From contig CAJOMF010000016.1 in NCBI GenBank assembly GCA_905235605.1, positions 1 through 36,075 on the forward strand: DNA of 36,075 nucleotides, in the 5' to 3' direction. This DNA is from an uncultured bacterium (GTDB lineage: Bacteria; UBP6; UBA1177). The notes beneath the pieces were generated by a model that worked only from the letters and a program-made list of their open reading frames with translations, was not told where the DNA came from and did not search any database. Position numbers and translations under genes: made by a program. Position 1 is the first letter of the stretch; every line of letters begins with the position of its first letter. Below, in pieces: positions 29,574 to 36,075 of this stretch.

Positions 29574-31623
29574 TCTCTTCAGGCTGCTTTCCTTCTTTAA
29601 GTTTTTCCTCGGCTTTGCGCTTCAGTTCCTCTTCGATTTCTTCTTTTGTCATGAAGGGTTCTTTTTTTCTGCCGATAAGTATCTCGCCGCTTCCTGTCAT
29701 GCGGTTCAACTCGTCGAATTTTACTGTCTTACCCGAAAGGATTGAAGTGTAAGAAGTGTTTTTCAGAGTTTCGACGAAATTTCCCATATCGCTTTTCTGT
29801 GAAGCCGCGAGAGCCGTCGTAACCGTGTCGGTCACTTCTGCCGCAATTGTTTCGGCGAAGTAGAGAGCTCGGCTGTTATTATCTTTGAAAGCCTTGGATA
29901 TTTTTGAATATTTTTCATTTTTTTCAGTAGTGTCAGGTCTCGGCGAAAAAATTATCATGCCGTCGATAAGTTTATCGAGTTCTTCAATATTTTTCGTGCT
30001 GTTCATTATTTCGGAAGGGCCTAAAACGAGGATCTGCTGAATATCCCAGTCGTAGCCGTCTTTTCTCAGTTCCTGCTTTTTGAGAGTGACGGCGCGGTTC
30101 AGGTATTTCTGGAAGTATGCGAATTCGACATTGAGGTAGGGGAATGCCGGAAGAAGGCTGGCGGTCTGTTTCGGATCGGTGAGAACGACCAGAACTTCAA
30201 AGTTGCACTTGCCGGGGATCCTTTTTATGAAATTGTCAACTGCTCTGTTCATAATGGCTGCTGTTGTGAATTTTTCTTTGTTGCGCCACTTGAATGCGCG
30301 GATCGCTTCGTCGTAGTTATCCTGCTTGCCGACAACTTTTTCGACATCGTCCTTGTATGCTCTGTCTGCCGGAGAAATGTCAATAATATCCGTGACTTGA
30401 CCGCCTGCTTCCTCGATTTTCTTCCAGTATGTGTCGCGCAGCGCCCTGCCGTTTGCATCGTCAATATAGGCGATAGCGAATTTTGTTTTTTCCCTTTCGG
30501 AAACTGCGTATTTTACAAGGTTTTCGGCTTCCAGGTCTTTTGTCTGGCGCACATTGAAGAAGAGTGATCCCGGAACCGTGCCGAAAGGGATGTATGAAAT
30601 GACGGGAATCGAATATTCAGCTGATTTTTCTATGAAACTTTCAGCAAATTCAGGCGCAAAAAACGGTCCTGTTATGGCAAAACAGTTGATTTCTTTGGCT
30701 TTTTTCATCAACTTGTCAACGGTCTCAGCACTTTCGTATTCAATAAATTCGGGTTTTATTCCGCTTTTGTCGAACTTGGTCAGATGCCAGTTTATATAGG
30801 TTTTTATGACTTCGTTGTATTTGCTCCACTTGTCGTTTGAAGAGAGCGCGACGCAGACTTTTTTCCAGTCGGGAACGTAGCTTCCGTCGAATGCGACAAC
30901 TGCTACAGGCAGGCTTCCTTCAATATTTTCGCTGCTTTCAGGAGCGGTTTTGCTTTTTTCAGCTTCTGTTGTGATTTCTTCAATGCTTTCTGGCTGTTCT
31001 GCTTCGGCTGCCGGTTCTGAATTTCCGTTCAGCGCGTTGTTGAAACTGCGCCTGTTTTCCTCGCTCTCATTCAGCCATGCATCGAATTCCGGCTGAAGGT
31101 TTGCCTTTTTTGCATCGTCAAATTCGCTGTACCATCTTGCCGCAGCGTCGAACCTTTTTGAATAGAGATACGCAAAGAAAACGGTTTTTGAAGCTGCAAG
31201 TTTCGGCTCTTTTTCAAGTTTGAGATAAACCGAAAAAATCCATTTCAAGGCATCATTGTAATTTTTTTCGGCAAGCGCCGCATTTCCAGCCATGACGTGC
31301 GTTTTGTGAGTGAACGGAGCAACATCTTTGAGTTCTTCCAGCACTTTGAGCGCTTCGCCGTATTTTTTCTGGTTGTATAAAGCAGATGCGAGCATGAATT
31401 TTATCTGATTGGTCTGCCATTTCGCCCATTCAAAAGCGGAAAGCTCTTTTGAATAATTTTCCATCTCGGCAAAATCTTTCTCTGATTCCAAAGACTTATA
31501 TTTTGCTTCGACTTCTTCCCATTCCGGATTCGCCGGAGTTGCGTTCGTCTCGATGGTTGAGCAGCTTATTTGAAATGAAGCCGAAAAAACTATTAAAACA
31601 AGTGCCAAAAATCTGATTTTCAT
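29548..31623 (-). CDS. Large lipoprotein with helical repeats and periplasmic-binding fold (LpoA/LppC-like)
   Basis: The protein has 691 residues. A signal sequence ends FQISC, a plausible lipobox with Cys21. Residues of about 35-190 are TPR-like helices (ALYNQKKYGEALKVLEELKD, AGNAALAEKNYNDALKW). A Glu/Ser/Ala-rich linker (about 195-240) leads to a domain resembling a type I periplasmic binding protein, with AITGPFFAPEFAE, IPVISYIPFGTVPG and AIAYIDDANGRALRDTYW. The end is a charged Glu/Lys helix. TPR plus binding-protein lobes is the layout of LpoA, the outer-membrane activator of penicillin-binding proteins, so a cell-wall role is possible but not shown. It heads the operon that continues with trmD, with which it overlaps. 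Confidence 0.75.
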   Translation of the reverse strand: MKIRFLALVLIVFSASFQISCSTIETNATPANPEWEEVEAKYKSLESEKDFAEMENYSKELSAFEWAKWQTNQIKFMLASALYNQKKYGEALKVLEELKDVAPFTHKTHVMAGNAALAEKNYNDALKWIFSVYLKLEKEPKLAASKTVFFAYLYSKRFDAAARWYSEFDDAKKANLQPEFDAWLNESEENRRSFNNALNGNSEPAAEAEQPESIEEITTEAEKSKTAPESSENIEGSLPVAVVAFDGSYVPDWKKVCVALSSNDKWSKYNEVIKTYINWHLTKFDKSGIKPEFIEYESAETVDKLMKKAKEINCFAITGPFFAPEFAESFIEKSAEYSIPVISYIPFGTVPGSLFFNVRQTKDLEAENLVKYAVSEREKTKFAIAYIDDANGRALRDTYWKKIEEAGGQVTDIIDISPADRAYKDDVEKVVGKQDNYDEAIRAFKWRNKEKFTTAAIMNRAVDNFIKRIPGKCNFEVLVVLTDPKQTASLLPAFPYLNVEFAYFQKYLNRAVTLKKQELRKDGYDWDIQQILVLGPSEIMNSTKNIEELDKLIDGMIIFSPRPDTTEKNEKYSKISKAFKDNNSRALYFAETIAAEVTDTVTTALAASQKSDMGNFVETLKNTSYTSILSGKTVKFDELNRMTGSGEILIGRKKEPFMTKEEIEEELKRKAEEKLKEGKQPEESENEAPEN

Positions 31624-31808
31624 AAGTCACCTCACTTAAAAACGCGGTATTTTACGAAAAAAACGCAAATAATCAAGGGATTTTAGTTATTGCGTCGGCG
31701 CAAAGCAGTGTTTATAATTTATTGGACGGAAAATTTTTTGAGGATCCATTTTGGCATCTCAAACAAACCTCAGACTTTTTAAAGTTTCCGGGACAAATAG
31801 TACTTTTG

Positions 31809-31866
31809 CATAAAAAATATCGGGGAAAAGTAGCAAACTCCATAAAAAAATAGCGGGGAAAGATAG
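31809..31866 (+). repeat. Two direct repeats upstream of the AAA/DUF4143 gene
   Basis: Bases 31809-31833 and 31841-31866 both read CATAAAAAA(A)TA-CGGGGAAA-TAG with small differences, starting 32 bases apart. They lie in the 316-base gap 31624-31939, which has no gene. A looser match (CGGGACAAATAG) starts near 31794. They may be operator sites of the ATPase gene. Confidence 0.5.
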
Positions 31867-31939
31867 AAAATCGATTTGTTTATTTGCATTTTCCCTTGAT
31901 TTTATTATCTTTTCCATGTTTTTTAGTAAGGAGATCGTT

Positions 31940-33274
31940 ATGGACTATGTTTTTGAGCGGAAAATCTACGGGCAGATTCTTCAATGGAAGCAGGAAAATA
32001 ATGGCAAAAGTGCATTGCTCGTAGAGGGTGCAAGGCGAATAGGAAAATCCACTATTGTGGAGAGGTTCGCCAAGCGTGAGTACAAATCGTACATCCTGAT
32101 TGATTTCAACAAAGCCTCCGAGCGTGTGCTGCACTTATTCGATGATTTGATGGATCTGGACTATATTTTTCTATTCCTGCAAAGCATCTATCATACAACT
32201 TTGTATCAGCGTGAGTCGCTTATAATCTTTGATGAGGTGCAGAAATGTCCTATGGCCCGTCAAGCCGTTAAATATCTGGTGCAGGACGGCAGATATGACT
32301 ATATAGAAACAGGTTCTCTCATCAGTATTAAACAAAGCACGCAGGACATTACTATCCCAAGTGAGGAAGACAGAATAGAGATGTTCCCGATGGATTATGA
32401 AGAATTCCGCTGGGCTATGAATGACACCGCTACTATTCCGCTGTTACGCAAGCAGTTGGAAAAAGGTCAGTCTGTCGGGGAAGATCTCAACAGGCAGTAT
32501 ATGCGCGACCTGAGGCTGTATATGCTTGTCGGCGGTATGCCGCAGGCAGTAAGCGAGTACCTGAACACAAAGAACCTGCGGTCTGTGGATATGGTCAAGC
32601 GCAAGATATTGAAACTCTATTTCGACGATTTCCGCAAGATAGACAAAAACGGCAAGATCGGCAGATTGTATCAAGCCATCCCTACGATGCTTTCGCGAGG
32701 TGTCGGGCGTTTTTATCCGACTGCCGTCATTAAGGGAACTGGTGCGGACAAAATGGAGGATTTACTCATTGCTTTGGAGGACAGCAGGACAGTGAACATC
32801 GCCTGCCATACGACAGATCCCAATGTAGGCTTGCTGTTAAACGAGGACAGGAACCGTATGAAAATGTACATAGGCGATACCGGGCTGATGGTAACACTCG
32901 CTTTCTGGGATAAGAGTTTCACAGAAAATGTGCTGTACGATAAGCTGCTTGCCGACCGGTTGCCTGCCAATATGGGATATATTTATGAGAACCTTGCGGC
33001 ACAGATGTTGCGGAGCAGCGGGAATAACCTGTATTTCTATACTTGGGCAAAGGATGAACGGCATAATTATGAGGTGGATTTCCTTTTGTCGCGCGGTGCA
33101 AAGATATGTCCGATAGAGGTCAAGTCTGCAAGTTACAAGTCGCATGTTTCTCTTGATGCTTTCTGCGAGAAGTTCTCCTTACGAATAGATAAAAGATATG
33201 TAGTTTGCACAAAAGATTTACGGCACGATGGTGAAACGACCATTTTACCGGTTTATATGTTAGGGCTGATATGA
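31940..33274 (+). CDS. AAA ATPase with DUF4143 domain (AAA_14 family)
   Basis: The protein has 444 residues from ATG 31940, with AAGGAG upstream. Walker A is GARRIGKST (30-38), followed by a Walker B SLIIFDEVQKCP. The middle contains LYMLVGGMPQAVSEYL, standard for AAA_14/DUF4143 proteins. The C-terminal DUF4143 part ends NYEVDFLLSRGAKICPIEVK, a PD-(D/E)xK-like set of Asp and Glu-x-Lys. Proteins of this family are common in accessory DNA; their biological role is mostly unknown, and a nuclease or DNA-interacting function is inferred from the fold. It stands alone next to a Fic gene on the opposite strand. Confidence 0.88.
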   Translation: MDYVFERKIYGQILQWKQENNGKSALLVEGARRIGKSTIVERFAKREYKSYILIDFNKASERVLHLFDDLMDLDYIFLFLQSIYHTTLYQRESLIIFDEVQKCPMARQAVKYLVQDGRYDYIETGSLISIKQSTQDITIPSEEDRIEMFPMDYEEFRWAMNDTATIPLLRKQLEKGQSVGEDLNRQYMRDLRLYMLVGGMPQAVSEYLNTKNLRSVDMVKRKILKLYFDDFRKIDKNGKIGRLYQAIPTMLSRGVGRFYPTAVIKGTGADKMEDLLIALEDSRTVNIACHTTDPNVGLLLNEDRNRMKMYIGDTGLMVTLAFWDKSFTENVLYDKLLADRLPANMGYIYENLAAQMLRSSGNNLYFYTWAKDERHNYEVDFLLSRGAKICPIEVKSASYKSHVSLDAFCEKFSLRIDKRYVVCTKDLRHDGETTILPVYMLGLI

Positions 33275-33455
33275 ACAGCGAAAATACGGTTTTTGCGAAA
33301 GCTGAGCGACCCGCATGCAACGGCTTCTCGAAAACCTCTTGACAAATCAAGTTGTTGTTTTGCAGCTATTCACTTTTTAACTTTACATCTGGACACTTTT
33401 GACCATTTTTGTGTCCACTTTTTGAATAGCAAACAGGCTCACCAACCGGGAATCT

Positions 33456-33472
33456 GCGGGCGAGCCGCCCGC
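33456..33472. other. Perfect G+C-rich hairpin between convergent genes
   Basis: GCGGGCG and CGCCCGC pair perfectly around AGC. There is no T run on either side. It lies in the 210-base gap between the convergent AAA/DUF4143 and Fic genes, near the Fic stop, and may weakly end either transcript. Confidence 0.45.
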
Positions 33473-33484
33473 GCTCCGGCAGGA

Positions 33485-34627
33485 TTAAACGCCTTTTCTG
33501 AGGATTCCCAGATAATCTTCGTAAGAATAAATTCTTGATTTTCCAGATTTTGAGGTCTGTTTCAGGATTCCTTTTTCGCAGAAAAGTGAGATGTAATTCG
33601 CCACGGTGTTGTAGGAATAGTTAAGGGCTGCGGCGGTTTTCTTTGTTTCGATGATCGGATTCTGCTCAAGATAACGCAGGAATTCGAGTGATTTTTTTGC
33701 AGAGCGCTGAGTTTCGGCGAGGATTTTTTCATTTTTCCGGTGAAGTTCCGTCAGAAGATCGATGGTTTCAGTCGCGTCAGAAGCCGTTTCTGACACACCG
33801 CGGAGAAAAAATTTGATCCACTGCTCGTAATTGCCCGATTTTCTGATTTCAGCCATTCTGTCGTAGTATTCGATCCTGTTTGATTTCAGATAGTATGAAA
33901 GATAGAGAAGCGGGGAGGAAATCGCCTGATTCTGCATGAGAAAAAGGGTGATGAGAAGTCTTCCGATCCTGCCGTTGCCGTCAAGAAACGGGTGGATAGT
34001 CTCAAACTGATAGTGCAGAAGCGCCGCTTTGACGAAAATATCTATGTCATCTTCTTTATTCATGAATTTTTCAAAATCGGACATACATTCTTTCATGTCG
34101 CTTGGATTCGGCGGAATGTATCTGGCATTTTTCAAAGTGCTTCCTGCTCCTCCGATCCAGTTCTGCGAAACACGGAATTCGCCGGGAGTTTTGTCGCATC
34201 CGCGGACACTTTTCATAAGCACTGCGTGAGTTTCGCGTATCAGCCTGTTGCAAAGCGGAAGTTCCGCTAATCTCAGGGTCGAAAAATTTATTGCTTTTAC
34301 ATAATTTACGACATCGGAAATATCTGCGTTAACAAATTCATCTGCTTCGGGATTGAGCAGGTCGTCAAGAGTGCACTGCGTTCCTTCGATCTGCGATGAA
34401 AGAATAGCCTCTTTTCTTACATACATTAAAATAAAAAGGTCTTTATTGGGAACTCTGTCGGAAACGCTGTTCAAAACTGCTGTTTTTTCGTGTGCATCGG
34501 TAATAAGTGAAAGCATTTCCAAATCGATTTCGATCGCCGGAACCGGCGGCATCGGCTGCGGATAAAAAGAAAAATAGGCGCTTTCGCCGCTGAAATTCTT
34601 AACTGTTTTTCCTGCCCGGTTTTCCAT
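33485..34627 (-). CDS. Class II Fic-domain protein with C-terminal winged HTH
   Basis: The protein has 380 residues, with GGGAGGAG upstream. The Fic active site is HPFLDGNGRIGR from His212, complete for AMP transfer to a target protein. SSQIEG at 77-82 is the inhibitory helix motif (Ser-x3-Glu-Gly) that blocks ATP in class II Fic proteins, so activity is probably self-restrained. The C-terminus (about 315-375: TKKTAAALNYSYNTVANYIS, then FCEKGILKQTSKSGKSRIY) is a winged helix that could bind its own promoter. The direct repeats upstream are candidate sites. The target is unknown. Confidence 0.92.
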   Translation of the reverse strand: MENRAGKTVKNFSGESAYFSFYPQPMPPVPAIEIDLEMLSLITDAHEKTAVLNSVSDRVPNKDLFILMYVRKEAILSSQIEGTQCTLDDLLNPEADEFVNADISDVVNYVKAINFSTLRLAELPLCNRLIRETHAVLMKSVRGCDKTPGEFRVSQNWIGGAGSTLKNARYIPPNPSDMKECMSDFEKFMNKEDDIDIFVKAALLHYQFETIHPFLDGNGRIGRLLITLFLMQNQAISSPLLYLSYYLKSNRIEYYDRMAEIRKSGNYEQWIKFFLRGVSETASDATETIDLLTELHRKNEKILAETQRSAKKSLEFLRYLEQNPIIETKKTAAALNYSYNTVANYISLFCEKGILKQTSKSGKSRIYSYEDYLGILRKGV

Positions 34628-34642
34628 TTGAACTCCTCCCTG

Positions 34643-34751
34643 AGTTTTCCCGACGATTATATGTGAAAAATTTCAAAAATCAACGAAATTTTGAGTTTTC
34701 TAGGTAATTCTCGGATAGAAATTTCAAAAAATCGCAGAATTTTGAGTTTTC
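34643..34751 (-). repeat. Three direct repeats upstream of fic, about 50-bp period
   Basis: On the minus strand GAAAACTCA occurs at 34751, 34700 and 34650, that is with 51- and 50-base spacing. In the first two units the match extends through AAAATT and GATTTTTGAAATTT over about 32 bases; the third is short and ends in the fic ribosome site. They are candidate operator sites. Confidence 0.6.
34657..34684 (-). promoter_or_regulatory. Candidate fic promoter within the repeats
   Basis: On the minus strand TTGATT (near 34684-34679) precedes a perfect TATAAT (34662-34657) by about 16 bases. The -35 lies inside the second repeat unit, so a protein bound there would block transcription. Confidence 0.55.
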
Positions 34752-34786
34752 TTTTCGATTTTAGGCGACTCGACAAATTCTCATTC

Positions 34787-34814
34787 TTGCCAACCTTAAA
34801 ATAAAAAATATACT
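34787..34814 (+). promoter_or_regulatory. Candidate promoter of the IgGFc-binding-like lipoprotein
   Basis: TTGCCA (34787-34792) and TATACT (34809-34814) are 16 bases apart, 37 bases before the ATG at 34852. A GAGGTGG ribosome site follows. Confidence 0.5.
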
Positions 34815-34851
34815 CTGCCGGTGTTGTTTTGATGATTTCAGAGGTGGATCC

Positions 34852-36075
34852 ATGAAAAAGGTGCTTTTTTTAATGTTTGTTTTCGTTTCGGCGTTCTTTT
34901 TTGCGGCTTGTACGGCATCCGACGAGGATGAAGAAGAGCTCGTTGTTCCTGACGGCGACAGCGGCGAAGCGGTTTCTGACGGAGACGGTTCCGAAGCGAA
35001 CGATTCTGATAACGGAACGAGTTCAGATGCCGATAGTGTTGTTCCTGATGCTGATACAGATACCGACAGCGGCAACAGCCAGGAACAGCCGGATACTGAC
35101 ACGACGCCTGTTTCAACAAACTGTAATCCCGGAATGAAAGTTTGTGATGCGAGCGACCCGAACAGTGTTTTTCTGTGCAAGGATGACGGCTCGGGTGTGG
35201 AAACTCCGGCAGTTGAGAAGTGCGCTGAAGGTCTTGTATGTGCTTACGGAAAGTGCGAAACTCAGGCCTGTGCTTCGGCTGGAAGCAGCTATCTGGGGTG
35301 CGATTTCTACACGGCGAAACTCTACAACGGCAGAAAAACTGAAAAAATCACGAGCAAGGATTCTTTTTCGGTCGCTTTAGCAAATTCTCATCCGACGGAA
35401 ACTGCAACTATTGAATTTTTCAAGACTCTGGATGACGGATCGGAGACGAAAATCGAGAGTTTCGAATACTGCTACAAAGTTACGAAATCTTCAATTTTCG
35501 GCGAATACGACGACATGGAGTGCAAAAACTACGATTCATCGTTTGTAATCACGGTAAATCCGCAGGAAACGATAGTCGTTACCCCGAAAAAAGAGGACAG
35601 GATGCTTGTCGGAACTGCTGCGAGTTTCCTGAGTTACCACATAAAATCGGATCTTCCGATAATCGTTTACCAGTTCAATCCGTTCTACAACCTTCATTCG
35701 AACGACGCTTCGCTTGTCCTTCCGTCGACAAAGCTCGGTGCGGACTACATAATCGCAAGTTATCCCGATGAGACAGGAGTCGGCGGCGACGGTCCGGGCT
35801 ATTTCACGATAATCGGAGCCTACGAAATGCCGGTCGAGCTTGAGATCACGCCTACTGCGGATATCGCTGCAAGCGGTAAGATCCCGGGTACTTCGGCAGG
35901 TGTTCCGATGACAGTCGAAATTGCTCAGGGCGAAGTTCTGAATATCGTAACGACAAGTAACGGCGCCGACTTTACCGGAACAAAGATCGCGTGCAAAAAC
36001 CAGTATTCAAAATGCGCTCCGGTCGCTGTTTTCGGCGGTCACGGATGCGCCGACATCCCGAAAGACAGAGGCTAC
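34852..36075 (+). CDS. Lipoprotein with IgGFc-binding-like domain (partial, runs off window)
   Basis: The frame stays open from ATG 34852 to the window end, 408 codons, so the C-terminus is missing. The signal ends in the lipobox FAAC (Cys20). An Asp/Ser/Gly-rich stalk (about 21-88) follows, with 'DADTDTDSGNS'-type sequence. A Cys-rich part (about 90-145: CNPGMKVCDASDPN, CAEGLVCAYGKC) precedes a beta-rich domain. In that domain VYQFNPFYNLHSNDASLVLP, YIIASYPDE and PVAVFGGHGCADIP resemble the IgGFc-binding N-terminal domain family common in myxobacteria. It is predicted to be on the outer surface and to bind or adhere; no ligand is known. Confidence 0.85.
   Translation, partial: MKKVLFLMFVFVSAFFFAACTASDEDEEELVVPDGDSGEAVSDGDGSEANDSDNGTSSDADSVVPDADTDTDSGNSQEQPDTDTTPVSTNCNPGMKVCDASDPNSVFLCKDDGSGVETPAVEKCAEGLVCAYGKCETQACASAGSSYLGCDFYTAKLYNGRKTEKITSKDSFSVALANSHPTETATIEFFKTLDDGSETKIESFEYCYKVTKSSIFGEYDDMECKNYDSSFVITVNPQETIVVTPKKEDRMLVGTAASFLSYHIKSDLPIIVYQFNPFYNLHSNDASLVLPSTKLGADYIIASYPDETGVGGDGPGYFTIIGAYEMPVELEITPTADIAASGKIPGTSAGVPMTVEIAQGEVLNIVTTSNGADFTGTKIACKNQYSKCAPVAVFGGHGCADIPKDRGY

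Noticed and set aside
1-36075. tRNA, rRNA or CRISPR loci
   Set aside because: No cloverleaf-like, ribosomal RNA or spacer-repeat structure was seen in the gaps between genes; a covariance-model scan would be needed to exclude small RNAs.

Overview
The window looks like a chromosomal segment of an uncultured Gram-negative bacterium. The best guess is a Myxococcota or other deltaproteobacterial-type lineage. The basis is several lipoproteins with Asp/Ser/Asn-rich linkers leading into DUF1566 (Lcl_C), FGE-sulfatase or IgGFc-binding-like domains, a split glycine decarboxylase (GcvPA plus GcvPB), and a PF09936-type RNA methyltransferase beside trmD and rplS. The assignment is an inference at about 40% confidence. 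TAA, TAG and TGA all end housekeeping genes here, so the code appears standard.

Layout. (1) 27-3945 is an A+T-rich RiPP-like locus. Seven small Cys/Asp-rich peptide genes lie around two radical SAM/SPASM maturases; most of the peptide genes are too short for routine gene calling. Five peptides share a short leader of the form M-T-I-S-E-I-I-E-L, while the two next to the maturase genes have different leaders. (2) 4161-5520 holds a membrane-anchored DUF1566 protein and a BspA-like leucine-rich repeat protein. (3) 5901-9702 holds lysS and, convergently, an EF-G-2-like GTPase with a clear terminator between them. (4) 9921-11563 is a two-gene unit, a tRNA-dihydrouridine synthase followed by an AAA+ protein with a Fis-type HTH, ending at a REP-like hairpin. 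(5) 11693-17047 is a tight operon of a hybrid histidine kinase, an FGE-domain lipoprotein, a CysN-like GTPase with a decayed APS-kinase tail, and a PARG-type macrodomain protein. It is followed by a 69-bp relic of gcvPB and a DUF1566 lipoprotein. (6) 18648-20180 is a complete ISL3-family insertion sequence with 28-bp inverted repeats and an 8-bp target duplication; its transposase frame has a TGA directly after the presumed catalytic Glu. (7) 20315-22221 is an A+T-rich AAA ATPase plus TOPRIM/RloB-like gene pair, resembling the AbiL/PARIS type of anti-phage system.

(8) 22365-26807 on the minus strand is the glycine cleavage operon gcvT-gcvH-gcvPA-gcvPB, with a hairpin terminator between gcvH and gcvPA. 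(9) 26918-31623 on the minus strand is a lipoprotein-trmD-SPOUT methyltransferase-rplS-secreted protein operon with overlapping genes; rpsP and rimM, the usual partners, are absent. (10) 31940-34627 holds two further accessory genes, an AAA/DUF4143 ATPase and a class II Fic protein, each preceded by direct repeats. (11) From 34852 to the window end is the start of a large IgGFc-binding-like lipoprotein, truncated by the window edge.

The least conventional content is the RiPP locus. Two maturases appear to share a family of seven precursors whose cores are built from mosaic Cys/Asp modules. No transporter, protease or stand-alone recognition protein for it is visible here; those could lie upstream of base 1.
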